From Nemophila menziesii (lineage: Eukaryota > Streptophyta > Magnoliopsida > Boraginales > Hydrophyllaceae), in assembly GCA_029959085.1 (NCBI GenBank), contig JARWIR010000215.1:1-64000 (forward strand): a stretch of 64,000 nt of DNA, given 5' to 3'. Positions 12,866 through 25,569 of the stretch are shown one piece after another. How positions within the stretch are numbered: the first letter of the stretch is position 1; every line of letters starts with the position of its first letter. Position numbers and translations under genes: made by a program. The notes under the pieces were generated by a model. That model was not told the DNA's origin and did not search any database. It saw only the letters and a program-made list of their open reading frames with translations.

Positions 12866-13474
12866 TTAGCAATGGAAGTAGCAATTGCAAGAATACTTCC
12901 AGTGTCCCCCATGTCCCCAGCGTTGCTTTTGGCATAATCCATACTGGTAACCCAAGTGCTTGCAGTGATAGCTACATTTGTAGCTTTGTAGGCAATGCCC
13001 AACCCATTTGGGGCTTTGCTTCCAGCAGAATTTAGCATCCGCACCATTAATCTCTGCATGAAATTAAAATGAAAAAGTTGGGTCTTAGTTATTTAAAAAA
13101 CATTCCGAGATATTAAAATAAAAACAGAAAAAATTTATTCACATTAGCGCCATTTTAATTTATATACAATGAATGATACAAGGAAACCATGACAAAATTT
13201 GAATTAAAGTTATAGTACAAAAGTAGTTGACCATAGAGTTCAAAACAAAATTTAATGAACCGCCACGTACTGCAATAGATATTTATATTCTATAGGTAAA
13301 TTTAAAGCATGGCCGGAGAGAAATATGGATCTACAGATACATTGATATTATGCCTGTGAATATTGCATAGTTATTGATAAATAGGCCAACATGCTACGTA
13401 CCAGATGCAGCAACAATGATGAAGATGTATAACAGAGCTAGGAATGATGCTTTGCAAATCATAGACTTTGCCAT
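12866..13474 (-). CDS. Defensin-like secreted cysteine-rich peptide, copy 1 (unit B), two exons
   Basis: Exon 1 is 13402-13474 (73 nt, ATG at 13472-13474) and exon 2 is 12866-13053 (188 nt, stop TAA at 12866-12868). They are joined across a 348-nt phase-1 intron with donor GTACGT and acceptor CATGCAG. The 86-residue precursor starts MAKSMICKASFLALLY. Residues 1-24 are a hydrophobic signal peptide, so secretion is expected. The mature part has eight cysteines at 34, 45, 51, 55, 65, 80, 82 and 86, spaced C-x10-C-x5-C-x3-C-x9-C-x14-C-x1-C-x3-C. CX3C paired with CXC is the cysteine-stabilised alpha-beta signature of plant defensin-like proteins, and an intron just after the signal peptide is usual in that family. 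A TATA box lies 57 bp upstream, and AATAAA lies at 12824-12829 past the stop. Antimicrobial or signalling roles are possible; the target is unknown. Confidence 0.85.
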
Positions 13475-13523
13475 ATTGATGATTTTGGTATTGCTTGTGA
13501 GAAATCATATCTTCAAAGATGTT

Positions 13524-13531
13524 ATTTTATA
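13524..13531 (-). promoter_or_regulatory. TATA box of defensin-like copy 1
   Basis: The minus strand reads CCCCTATAAAATAAC, about 50 nt above the ATG, which implies a 5' leader of roughly 20-30 nt. Confidence 0.65.
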
Positions 13532-14484
13532 GGGGGAGAACCAAAGTATTCATGAAATAAACAATTAATGAAAAGCTTTTCTGATCTTTTCAATGATATG
13601 GATGTTTAACAATCCGTGGAGGACACCACCAGAAAAAAATAGTAGAATTGAACAAGTCTAAATATTGATTATGTGATAATGTTAAATAAACTATACACTA
13701 GTTTACCAAATCATGTTTGGAAATGGTTAAATACCGTACCGTGTATTGTACCAGACTGGCACTAAGAGCAAGTAAACATATACTATTAAAAACCTTTTTT
13801 GTGATATTCAAATATTTATGCTATCTAAGAAAATTCAGGTAAAATGCATCTTTGAAAGTGAATTGTTATTCTTTGAACAAAAAAAAAAAAAAAGTGAATT
13901 GTTATTGTATAGACCAGTAGCTAGTCTAAAATTTTTAACCTCAATTGTTCATAAAAAAATATATTCAATTTGACATCTTGAATATGTTTGTAAGCCACTT
14001 TCAACTGATCATCCTTCTGTGGTTTTTACATAATAGTACAAAAATTCCTAATATGTATGCCCACCGAAGAACCTGCTGTAAAATAAATCCTTTCGTCAGT
14101 TGCAGATCATATATTTTTTATTATTTCTTGAGTTCAATTTATTTTTATCTTGTTTCTATTGATCTCTCAGCTTAGAACTTTCCGATTAGCGCAAAATATA
14201 TGCAAAGGAAAATGTACAAGATATTTATCATGTATGGCTTCTATATTTTTTAGTATAATATTTTCATCTTTAGGCTAGCAAACTGCGAAAGATATAATAA
14301 AATTGCAAATGAATTGTAATTGTATGGGTTTTATAATAGAACCAGTATACAAAATGCATAGCAAGGATGTACAATATTGATTCTATACTAATAGAACAAG
14401 AATATTAAAAATACTTAATGAAGTATTATCCTTCCAAATTATTTACCAAAAGGGTTTTATCAAAAATAGATATTTTCCTTAACA

Positions 14485-15885
14485 TACCCCCTCAGGTCGG
14501 AGTATATATTAATGGCACTAGACTTGCTTAGTAATATCTCAAACAATAGCAAACTCTCTGGCTTAGTGAATATATAAGTGTCTTCTATATTTTCTTATGT
14601 AATGCGTGCATAACAATTCTTCTTGACCTTTCTAAGTGGTGACGATCAATTTCCATATTCTTCTTACACTCATGAAATACAAGCATGACACAAATTATCG
14701 TCCATTGATTATTATAATAGAGTGTGTCTTCTTTCGGTGGCTCACCTTCCAATCATTTAAATGTTTTCCAAAACATTATCTTGCAGCATGTAGTTGCCAT
14801 TGACTGATATTCAGCCTCTGCGCCTGAACAAGATACAATTGTCAATTTCTTCTTTTTCCATGATATAGGTGCCTGCCCAATGAGATTACGATATCCGGTT
14901 ATCAACGTTCTTGCAGCCTTAAATATAACTAACTGTGTATTGCTAAACTCCTTTAACTAAAATGTCACCATCGAAGGACGATGTATGCCTAGTCTAAGTG
15001 TATTTTTTTTCATGTACTTTAGGATCTTTAGTAGTACCTCAAGGTGTGGTTTCGACGTCTATGCTTGCCCTGACTCAACTCAAGGACAACAAGTGAAATT
15101 TCAATCCTTTTTATAGTTAGGTTGATTAGCCTACATGTAATTCGTCTTTATGACAATAAATCAATGAACATGTATTTTATTTGAATAATACAACATTTTA
15201 TTCAACTAGAACCCATAAATTTTTGGCACCCAAGAATAAAGCATTGTCCCATATGACTATAACATATGTTTGTTGAAACAAAGTGATCATTATTATCTTG
15301 CAAGTTATATCCCTAAGAAATACTTGAGTTTACCCCAATCCTATGATTTAAATTTTTTGGATAGATATATTTATCCTAAACCAACAAAGAAATAAAGTTA
15401 AGTGGATAATATTGGAAAAACATATATTATACTTTAATTTTTTATGTAACCCGATATCCTTGATGGAATTATATAGTTTGAGAAACAAATGTTTTGAAAC
15501 TTTGTTGAAAACCATGTATGGAATTGATTTAGTTTACGTACTATAGTCTCACTCTTTTATCAGAATACAAGTGAAAATTTTATATAAACATCCTCATAAA
15601 ACTCTCCATGTAAAAATTTCTTATGGACATCGAGTTGGTGCAAGTGTTGTTCTTGCAAATCTAGCACACTGGGGAGAAAACAAACTATCGTTAATTTAAC
15701 AACATTAGAAAATATTTTTTTATAATCAACAATTTATATTCAGATATAACCCTTCTCAAACAACCATTATTTGTACCTCACTATTACTATTGTAAAATAA
15801 ATTTTAAAATTTTTATTGTACACCCATTTGAAACTAGTGGGTTGTTTGTAGGGTGGCATCGGTGCAAAATATCAAATGTCGGTCG
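14485..15885 (-). mobile_element. Decayed Ty1/copia pol relic, unit B
   Basis: Same fragment as in unit A: RT from the KWVY region near 15830, RNase H near 14485-14918, polypurine tract at 14485-14496 and LTR start at 14484. It lies about 1 kb upstream of the defensin-like gene, in the same orientation. Multiple stops; not coding. Confidence 0.83.
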
Positions 15886-18376
15886 TCTTTATGAGATTCA
15901 GTTTTTTGGTTAATCCCAACACAGTTGTGGATGTTTGAACACCTTGTGAAGAATTTGGAATATCTTTATGATTGTGAGATTATATATGAGCATTTTATGG
16001 TGTGAATGAATGTAATTATAAAACAATTGGGTTACCTCAACTTGACAGGTCCTTGTTTTTTCTTCTAAGAGGTGTACATGATTTGAATATCTCCTTAAAT
16101 ATGGTAACCTGATTCTGGCTTGCTTGGGGGTCACATGGATGCATATTCTCCGTTGGGCTGGTAGAGGTGTGCGCACACTTGCTCGCGACCCTCGTTATCA
16201 AGCAAAATGTTATTATATGCGAAAAAATAGGATAGTTGATGAGAGGTATAACATAATCACACTTATTTGGAAAACTTGCAAATTGGAAGAAGTCTTTATT
16301 GGATGTGTTATATAGAAAGGAGGTCAAGGCATATTTCTTAGGTCTTGTGAGTTTCTATTGGTTCCTGCAATGGGGGATAATACGGGATAAACGAAGGTAG
16401 TAGTTATTTTTATATATAGTGGTCGAAATGGTCGAATCTCTTAATGGATTACTGAATAATATAGGCATATTGTCGTTTAATTCACAAGTTGAAAGTTTGA
16501 ATGTAGTTATTATTGAAATTTCGCAAGGATTATAATATATATATTCAAAGAACTGGTTGTGAAAGATCTTCGAAAAACGAGATGAGTGCAGAAAAATTAA
16601 ATTTTAGTAGAGGACATTATCTTGTGGATAAAAAACCAAGTTGAAAGTTAGATCGAATAATTTGTAACCTTTTTAACTACAGGAATATCATATAAAGATG
16701 CGACTAGGTGAACAAGAGTAAATTTAGTGATATTTGTGTGTAAGATGATACAAAACAAAACCATCCAAAATATCGTAGACAAGAATAATTTGATTCTTTC
16801 TGAATAAATTTTCGATATGGAGTTTTTCTTTGAAAAAGAATTTTGGATATGCGAATCAACAAATAAGTGGAAAATATTGCGTATCAATAAAACAATTTAT
16901 AGATATGAGCTTGAAAGAGTATGGTTCGACAACCTTAGAGGAAACGATAGTGTTCGATCACATTCAACGATAGCGATTTGTTTTGGTGTGTTAATGTATT
17001 TGATTAGTCAAAATTACCCCTGGCCACAATATGACCATACCATCCTATTCGGACTAGTCCGGCTCTTCAGCCAACTATCAACTGGCCTTTCCACCATACA
17101 TATCACTTGGAGTAAAAATTATTAAGTGACTTCTCAGCGGATTATCAGATGATCTCTCGGTCATAAAACTTATTTGGACGAAAGATCCCTAATTATCTAG
17201 TCTAGCACTTCAGCCGCCTACCAGCTGTCTTCTCAGTTGTTAAGTCACTTGTATATTAAATTCTTAAGTGTCTAATCTGGTTCTTCAGCCGATAATCAAC
17301 TTCCCTCTCGGGCATAAAACCCATTTGGACAATCAACGCATAGAGATTTTAGCTACACACCCATATATTTATATAACATGATTTTTATTTCGTTGAAAAT
17401 TAGCAAAAGCCTCTGACTCTTTAACAAAACAATTATTCAACATTTTATGACAAGTCATCCATAAAACTAATCTAAGGCCTCTTTTTATGCATACATAATG
17501 TGCCCACAAATATCAGGGTCTACTAGACCAAGAGTCTAAGAATCTTTCCATGCGCTCTTCTTTGAGAATGGATTTTTACATGTTGTTTATCAACCAAAAC
17601 GTTTTTACATAGCCTCTGAGGAGCCTTGAGTTGTGGCACACTACTAACCATATTATTTTACCTAAGAGTTTTCAAACCTTTAAGACTCTAGTAGCGTCCA
17701 TACCGACAATGACAAGTTGGGTTTATTGTAATCAAACCTTTATTATCCAATATTTGTTGATATTGTGTTGACTTGAGCATTTCATTTTTTAGACCTCGAC
17801 TTGAGGCTTTATTGTGTTAACGCGTCATGTAACCTTCTATATTTCGACAAATGTGGTGTACAATGATTGGTGCGTCATCGTTTATTGATCGTTTCTGGGG
17901 TCAAATCAGTTTCGTGAGACTATATGAAGGCTTTTTCTCTATATGATGGATATTAAATGAGAGATGAAAGGATGAATGACTGGCATGTTTGATTTGTAAT
18001 ATATGTGTGCCATTTTATTGAGTCGAATTTACCTTACAATCGATTCATTTGAACTGATCACTTATTGAATAAATCTGAAAGTGCTTATTATTTTTGATTT
18101 TGTTGGGGATTTTTGGTCAACCCCAGCTATGAGAATATTTTTCTTTTATTGTATATTTTAAATTCACAAAGAAAACAAATTAAAACATTTATATAGTATA
18201 ATAGGTCTAAAATACAATTTGACAAAACAATTACGTAATACATATATTATATATATTTCACTCATAAATGGAAGAATACAAACAAGGAGCAATAAAAAAT
18301 AATGTAAAGGTTTGTAAGGCCATAAATGGTGACTTTTATTTCAACAGTGCACACAAGATCACGAGTTGTGATTTAT

Positions 18377-18984
18377 TTAGCAATGGAAGTAGCAATTGCA
18401 AGAATACTTCCAGTGTCCCCCATGTCCCCAGCGTTGCTTTTGGCATAATCCATACTGGTAACCCAAGTGCTTGCAGTGATAGCTACATTTGTAGCTTTGT
18501 AGGCAATGCCCAACCCATTTGGGGCTTTGCTTCCAGCAGAATTTAGCATCCGCACCATTAATCTCTGCATGAAATTAAATGAAAAAGTTGGGTCTTAGTT
18601 ATTTAAAAAACATTCCGAGATATTAAAATAAAAACAGAAAAAATTTATTCACATTAACGCCATTTTAATTTATATACAATGAATGATACAAGGAAACCAT
18701 GACAAAATTTGAATTAAAGTTATAGTACATAAGTAGTTGACCATAGAGTTCAAAACAAAATTTAATGAACCGCCACGTACTGCAATAGATATTTATATTC
18801 TATAGGTAAATTTAAAGTATGGCCGGAGAGAAATATAGATCTACAGATACATTGATATTATGCCTGTGAATATTGCATAGTTATTGATAAATAGGCCAAC
18901 ATGCTACGTACCAGATGCAGCAACAATGATGAAGATGTATAACAGAGCTAGGAATGATGCTTTGCAAATCATAGACTTTGCCAT
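18377..18984 (-). CDS. Defensin-like secreted cysteine-rich peptide, copy 2 (unit C)
   Basis: Exon 1 is 18912-18984 and exon 2 is 18377-18564, with a 347-nt intron. The coding sequence is identical to copy 1 at every base I compared, so the precursor is the same 86 residues with the same eight cysteines. The intron differs at several positions: one base fewer in an A-run near the acceptor, ACGCC for GCGCC, and CATAAG for CAAAAG. Splice signals are intact. Expected to be functional if expressed. Confidence 0.85.
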
Positions 18985-19033
18985 ATTGATGATTTTGGTA
19001 TTGCTTGTGAGAAATCATATCTTCAAAGATGTT

Positions 19034-19041
19034 ATTTTATA
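19034..19041 (-). promoter_or_regulatory. TATA box of defensin-like copy 2
   Basis: TATAAAAT on the minus strand, at the same spacing from the ATG as in copy 1. Confidence 0.62.
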
Positions 19042-19996
19042 GGGGGAGAACCAAAGTATTCATGAAATAAACAATTAATGAAAAGCTTTTCTGATCTTTT
19101 CAATGATATGGATGTTTAACAATCCGTGGAGGACACCACCAGAAAAAAATAGTAGAATTGAACAAGTCTGAATATTGATTATGTGATAATGTTAAATAAA
19201 CTATACACTAGTTTACCAAATCATGTTTGGAAATGATTAAATACCGTACGGTGTATTGTACCAGACTGGCACTAAGAGCAAGTAAACATATACTATTAAA
19301 AACCTTTTTTGTGATATTCAAATATTTATGCTATATAAGAAAATTCAGGTAAAATGCATCTTTGAAAGTGAATTGTTATTCTTTGAACAAAAAAAAAAAA
19401 AAGAAGTGAATTGTTATTGTATAGACCAGTAGCTAGTCTAAAATTTTTAACCTCAATTGTTCATAAAAAAATATATTCAATTTGACATCTTGAATATGTT
19501 TGTAAGCCATTTTCAACTGATCATCCTTCTGTGGTTTTTACATAATAGTACAAAAATTCCTAATATGTATGCCCACCGAAGAACCTGCTGTAAAATAAAT
19601 CCTTTCGTCAGTTGCAGATCATATATTTTTTATTATTTCTTGAGTTCAATTTATTTTTATCTTGTTTCTATTGATCTCTCAGCTTAGAACTTTCCGATTA
19701 GCGCAAAATATATGCAAAGGAAAATGTACAAGATATTTATCATGTATGGCTTCTATATTTTTTAGTATAATATTTTCATCTTTAGGCTAGCAAACTGCGA
19801 AAGATATGATAACATTGCAAATGAATTGTAATTGTATGGGTTTTATAATAGAACCAGTATACAAAATGCATAGCAAGGATGTACAATATTGATTCTATAC
19901 TAATAGAACAAGAATATTAAAAATACTTAATGAAGTATTATCCTTCCAAATTATTTACCAAAAGGGTTTTATCAAAAATAGATATTTTCCTTAACA

Positions 19997-21390
19997 TACC
20001 CCCTCAGGTCGGAGTATATATTAATGGCACTAGACTTGCTTAGTAATATCTCAAACAATAGCAAACTCTCTGGCTTAGTGAATATATAAGTGTCTTCTAT
20101 ATTTTCTTATGTAATGCGTGCATAACAATTCTTCTTGACCTTTCTAAGTGGTGACGATCAATTTCCATATTCTTCTTACACTCATGAAATACAAGCATGA
20201 CACAAATTATCGTCCATTGATTATCATAATAGAGTGTGTCTTCTTTCGGTGGCTCACCTTCCAATCATTTAAATGTTTTCCGAAACATTATCTTGCAGCA
20301 TGTAGTTGCCATTGACTGATATTCAGCCTCTGCGCCTGAACAAGATACAATTGTCAATTTCTTCTTGTTCCATGATATAGGTGCCTGCCCAATGAGATTA
20401 CGATATCCGGTTATCAACGTTCTTGCAGCCTTAAATATAACTAACTGTGTATTGCTAAACTCCTTTAACTAAAATGTCACCATCGAAGGACGATGTATGC
20501 CTAGTCTAAGTGTATTTTTTTTCATGTACTTTAGGATCTTTAGTAGTACGTCAAGGTGTGGTTTCGACGTCTATGCTTGCCCTGACTCAACTCAAGGACA
20601 ACAAGTGAAATTTCAATCCTTTTTATAGTTAATTTGATTAGCCTACATGTAATTCGTCTTTATGACAATAAATCAATGAACATGTATTTGATTTGAATTA
20701 TACAACATTTTATTCAACTAGATCCATAAATTTTTGGCACCCAAGAATAAAGCATTGTCCCATATGACTATAACATATGTTTGTTGAAACAAAGTGATCA
20801 TTATTATCTTGCAAGTTATATCTCTAAAAAATACTTGAGTTTACTCCAATCATATGATTTAAATTTTTTGGATAGATATATTTATTATAAACCAACAAAG
20901 AAATAAAGTTAAGTTTATAATATTGGAAAAACATATATTATACTTTAATTTTTTATGTAACCCGATATCCTTGATGGAATTATATAGTTTGAGAAACCAA
21001 TGTTTTGAAACTTTGTTGAAAACCATGTATGGAATTGATTTAGTTTACGTACTATAGTGTCACTCTTTTATCAGAATACAAGTGGAAATTTTATATAAAC
21101 ATCCTCATAAAACTCTCTGTGTAAAAATTTCTTATGGACATCGAGTTGGTGCAAGTGTTGTTTTTGCAAATCTAGCACACTGGGGAGAAAACAAACTATC
21201 GTTAATTTAACAAAATTGGAAAATGTTTTTCTATAATCAACAATTTAAATTCAGATATAACCCTTCTCAAACAACCATTATTTGTACCTCACTATTGTAA
21301 AACAAATTTTAAATTTTTTATTGTACACCCATTTGCAACTAGTGGGTTGTTTGTAGGGTGGCATCGGTGCAAAATATCAAATGTTGGTCG
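19997..21390 (-). mobile_element. Decayed Ty1/copia pol relic, unit C
   Basis: Polypurine tract at 19997-20008, RNase H to about 20430, RT motifs to about 21390. Same stops as the other copies, so it decayed before the array expanded. Confidence 0.83.
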
Positions 21391-22030
21391 TCTTTATGAG
21401 ATTCAGTTTTTTGGTTAATCCCAACACAGTTGTGGATGTTTGAATACCTTGTGAAGAATTTGGAATATCTTTATGATTGTGAGATTATATATGAGCATTT
21501 TATGGTGTGAATAAATGTAATTATAAAACAATTGGGTTACCTCAACTTGACAGGTCCTTGTTTTTTCTTCTAAGAGGTACATGATTTGAATATCTCCTTA
21601 AATATGGTAACCTGATTCTGGCTTGCTTGGGGGTCACATGGATGCATATTCTCCGTTGGGCTAGTAGAGGTGTGCGCACACTTGCTCGCGACCCTCGTTA
21701 TCAAGAAAAAAGTTATTATATGTGAAAAAATAGGATAGTTGATGACAGGTATAACATAATCACACTTATTTGGAAAATTTGTAAATTGGAAGAAGTCTTT
21801 ATTGGATGTGTTATATAGAAAGGAGGTCAAGGAATATTTCTTAGGTCTTGTGAGTTTCCATTGGTTCCTGCAATGGGGGATAATACGGGATAAACAAAGG
21901 TAGTAGTTATTTTTATATATAGTGGTCGAAATGGTCGAATCTCTTAATTGAGTACCGAAAAATATAGGCATATTGTCGTTTAATTCACAAGTTGAAAGTT
22001 TGAATGTAGTTATTATTGAAATTTCGCAAG

Positions 22031-22141
<111 letters not shown>

Positions 22142-23951
22142 AGAACTGGCAGTGAAAGATCTTCGAAAAAAGAGATGAGTGCAGAAAAATTAAATTTTAG
22201 TAGAGAAATTATCTTGCGGATAAAAAACCAAGTTGAGAGTTAGATCGAATAATTTGTAAACTTTTTAACTACAGGAATATCATATAAAGATGCGACTAGG
22301 TGAACAAGAGTAAATTTAGTGATATTTGTGTGTAAGATGATACAAAACAAAACCATCCAAAATATCGTAGACAAGAATAATTTGATTCTTTCTGAATAAA
22401 TTTTCGATATGGAGTTTTTCTTTGAAAAAGAATTTTTGATATGCGAATCAACAAATAAGTGGAAAATATTGCGTATCAATAAAAAAATTTATAGAAATGA
22501 GCTTGAAAGAGTATGGTTCGACAAACTTAGAGGAAACAATTGTTTTCGATCACATTCAACGATAGCGATTTGTTTTGGTGTGTTAATGTATTTGATTAGT
22601 CAAAATTACCCCTGGCCACAATATGACCATACCATCATATTCGGACTAGTCCGGCTCTTCAGCCAACTATCAACTGGCCTTTCCACCATACATATCACTT
22701 GGAGTAAAAATTATTAAGTGACTTCTCAGCGGATTATCAGATGATCTCTCGGTCATAAAACTTATTTGGAGGAAAGATCCATAATTATCTAGTCTAGCAC
22801 TTCAGCCGCCTACCAGCTGTCTTCTCAGTCGTTAAGTCACTTGTATATTAAATTCTTAAGTGTCTAATATGGTTCTTCAGCCGATAATCAACTTCCCTCT
22901 CGGTCATAAAACCCATTTGGACAATCAACGCATAGAGATTTTAGCTACACACCCATATATTTATATAACATGATTTTTATTTCGTTGAAAATTAGCAAAA
23001 GCCTCTGACTCTTTAACAAAACAATTATTCCACATTTTATGGCAATTCATCCATAAAACTAATCTAATGCCTCTTTTTATGCATACATAATGTGCCTACA
23101 AATATCAGGGTCTACTAGACCAAGAGTCTAAGAATATTTCCTTGCGCTCTTCTTTGAGAATGGATTTTTACATGTTGTTTACCAACCAAAACGTTTTTAC
23201 ATAGCCTCTGAGGAGCCTTGAGTTGTGGTACACTACTAACCATATTATTTTACCTAAGAGTTTTCAAACCTTTAAGACTCTAGTAGCGTCCATACCGATA
23301 ATGACAAGTTGGTTTATTGTAATCAAACCTTTATTATCCAATATTTGTTGATATTGTGTTGACTTGAGCATTTCATTTTTTAGACCTCGACTTGAGGCTT
23401 TATTGTGTTAAGGCGTCGTGTAACCTTCTATATTTCGACAAATGTGGTGTACAATGATTGGTGCGTCATCGTTTATTGATCGTTTATGGGGTCAAATCAG
23501 TTTCGTGAGACTATATGAAGGCCTTTTCTCTATATGATGGATATTCAATGAGAGATGAAAGGATGAATGACTAACATGTTTGATTTGTAATTTATGTGTG
23601 CCATTTTATTGAGTCGAAGTTACCTTACAATCGATGCATTTGAACTGATCACTTATTGAATAAATCTGAAAGTGCTTATTAATTTTAATTTTGTTGGGGA
23701 TTTTTGGTAACCCCAACTACGAAAATATTTCTTTTATTGTATATTTTAAATTCACAAAGAAACAAATTAAAACATTTATATAGTATAATAGGTCTAAAAT
23801 ACAATTTGACAAATACATATATTATATATATTTCACTCATAAATGGAAGAATACAAACAAGGAGCAATAAAAAATAATGTAAAGGCTTGTAAGGCCATAA
23901 ATGGTGACTTTTATTTCAACAGTGTACACAAGATCACGAGTTGTGATTTAT

Positions 23952-24560
23952 TTAGCAATGGAAGTAGCAATTGCAAGAATACTTCCAGTGTCCCCCATGT
24001 CCCCAGCGTTGCTTTTGGCATAATCCATACTGGTAACCCAAGTGCTTGCAGTGATAGCTACATTTGTAGCTTTGTAGGCAATGCCCAACCCATTTGGGGC
24101 TTTGCTTCCAGCAGAATTTAGCATCCGCACCATTAATCTCTGCATGAAATTAAAATGAAAAAGTTGGGTCTTAGTTATTTAAAAAACATTCCGAGATATT
24201 AAAATAAAAACAGAAAAAATTTATTCACATTAGCGCCATTTTAATTTATATACAATGAATGATACAAGGAAACCATGACAAAATTTGAATTAAAGTTATA
24301 GTACAAAAGTAGTTGACCATAGAGTTCAAAACAAAATTTAATGAACCGCCACGTACTGCAATAGATATTTATATTCTATAGGTAAATTTAAAGCATGGCC
24401 GGAGAGAAATATGGATCTACAGATACATTGATATTATGCCTGTGAATATTGCATAGTTATTGATAAATAGGCCAACATGCTACGTACCAGATGCAGCAAC
24501 AATGATGAAGATGTATAACAGAGCTAGGAATGATGCTTTGCAAATCATAGACTTTGCCAT
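23952..24560 (-). CDS. Defensin-like secreted cysteine-rich peptide, copy 3 (unit D)
   Basis: Exon 1 is 24488-24560 and exon 2 is 23952-24139, with a 348-nt intron. The coding bases are identical to copy 1, and the intron appears identical to that of unit B, in line with the close B-D relationship. Donor, acceptor, signal peptide and all eight cysteines are present. Confidence 0.85.
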
Positions 24561-24609
24561 ATTGATGATTTTGGTATTGCTTGTGAGAAATCATATCTTC
24601 AAAGATGTT

Positions 24610-24617
24610 ATTTTATA
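24610..24617 (-). promoter_or_regulatory. TATA box of defensin-like copy 3
   Basis: TATAAAAT on the minus strand, about 50 nt above the ATG. Confidence 0.62.
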
Positions 24618-25569
24618 GGGGGAGAACCAAAGTATTCATGAAATAAACAATTAATGAAAAGCTTTTCTGATCTTTTCAATGATATGGATGTTTAACAATC
24701 CGTGGAGGACACCACCAGAAAAAAGTAGTAGAATTGAACAAGTCTGAATATTTATTATGTGATAATGTTAAATAAACTATACACTAGTTTACCAAATCAT
24801 GTTTGGAAATGATTAAATACCTTACGGTGTATTGTACCAGACTGGCACTAAGAGCAAGTAAACATATACTATTAAAAACCTTTTTTGTGATATTTAAAAT
24901 ATTTATGCTATCTAAGAAAATTCAGGTAAAATGCATCTTTGAAAGTGAATTGTTATTCTTTTAACAAAAAAAAAAAAAGTGAATTGTTATTGTATAGACC
25001 AGTAGCTAGTCTAAAATTTTTAACCTCAATTGTTCATAAAAAAATATATTCAATTTGACATCTTGAATATGTTTGTAAGCCACTTTCAACTGATCATCCT
25101 TCTGTGGTTTTTACATAATAGTACAAAAATTCCTAATATGTATGCCCACCGAAGAACCTGCTGGAAAATAAATCCTTTCGTCAGTTGCAGATCATATATT
25201 TTTTATTATTTCTTGAGTTCAATTTATTTTTATCTTGTTTCTATTGATCTCTCAGCTTAGAACTTTCCGATTAGCGCAAAATATATGCAAAGCAAAATGT
25301 ACAAGATATTTATCATGTATGGCTTCTATATTTTTTAGTATAATATTTTCATCTTTAGGCTAGCAAACTGCGAAAGATATGATAAAATTGCAAATGAATT
25401 GTAATTGTATGGGTTTTATAATAGAACCAGTATACAAAATGCATAGCAAGGATGTACAATATTGATTCTATACTAATAGAACAAGAATATTAAAAATACT
25501 TAATGAAGTATTATTCTTCCAAATTATTTACCAAAAGGGTTTTATCAAAAATAGATATTTTCCTTAACA

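Larger units (their letters stand above)
10468..15978. repeat. Tandem unit B (5.51 kb)
   Basis: Full-length unit. It holds about 1.9 kb without a recognisable gene (10468-12500), the defensin-like gene (12866-13474), an AT-rich spacer and the copia relic. It carries a short TA microsatellite near 11022-11050. Shared variants make it closest to unit D, for example TTTGGAGGAAAG where A, C and E have TTTGGACGAAAG. Confidence 0.92.
15979..21483. repeat. Tandem unit C (5.51 kb)
   Basis: Full-length unit. Its left edge (15979) and right edge (21484) keep a single ATTAT and give the undisturbed target site of the retroelement. The first 1.95 kb has no supported gene. The defensin-like gene is at 18377-18984 and the copia relic fills the right third. 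It shares variants with unit A, so C-D looks like a duplicate of A-B. Confidence 0.92.

Noticed and set aside
12757..13035. 92-codon plus-strand open frame across the same exon
   Set aside because: Antisense shadow of the defensin-like exon; no known family, conserved only because the unit is duplicated.
12862..13059. 65-codon minus-strand open frame over the defensin-like exon 2 (and its five repeats)
   Set aside because: Wrong frame. It begins inside the splice acceptor region and lacks cysteines; the spliced frame gives a signal peptide plus a defensin cysteine pattern.
16817..17125. 102-codon plus-strand frame repeated in most units
   Set aside because: Overlaps an antisense 79-codon frame, matches no family, and is broken in units G and H. 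Kept only as an unassigned segment.
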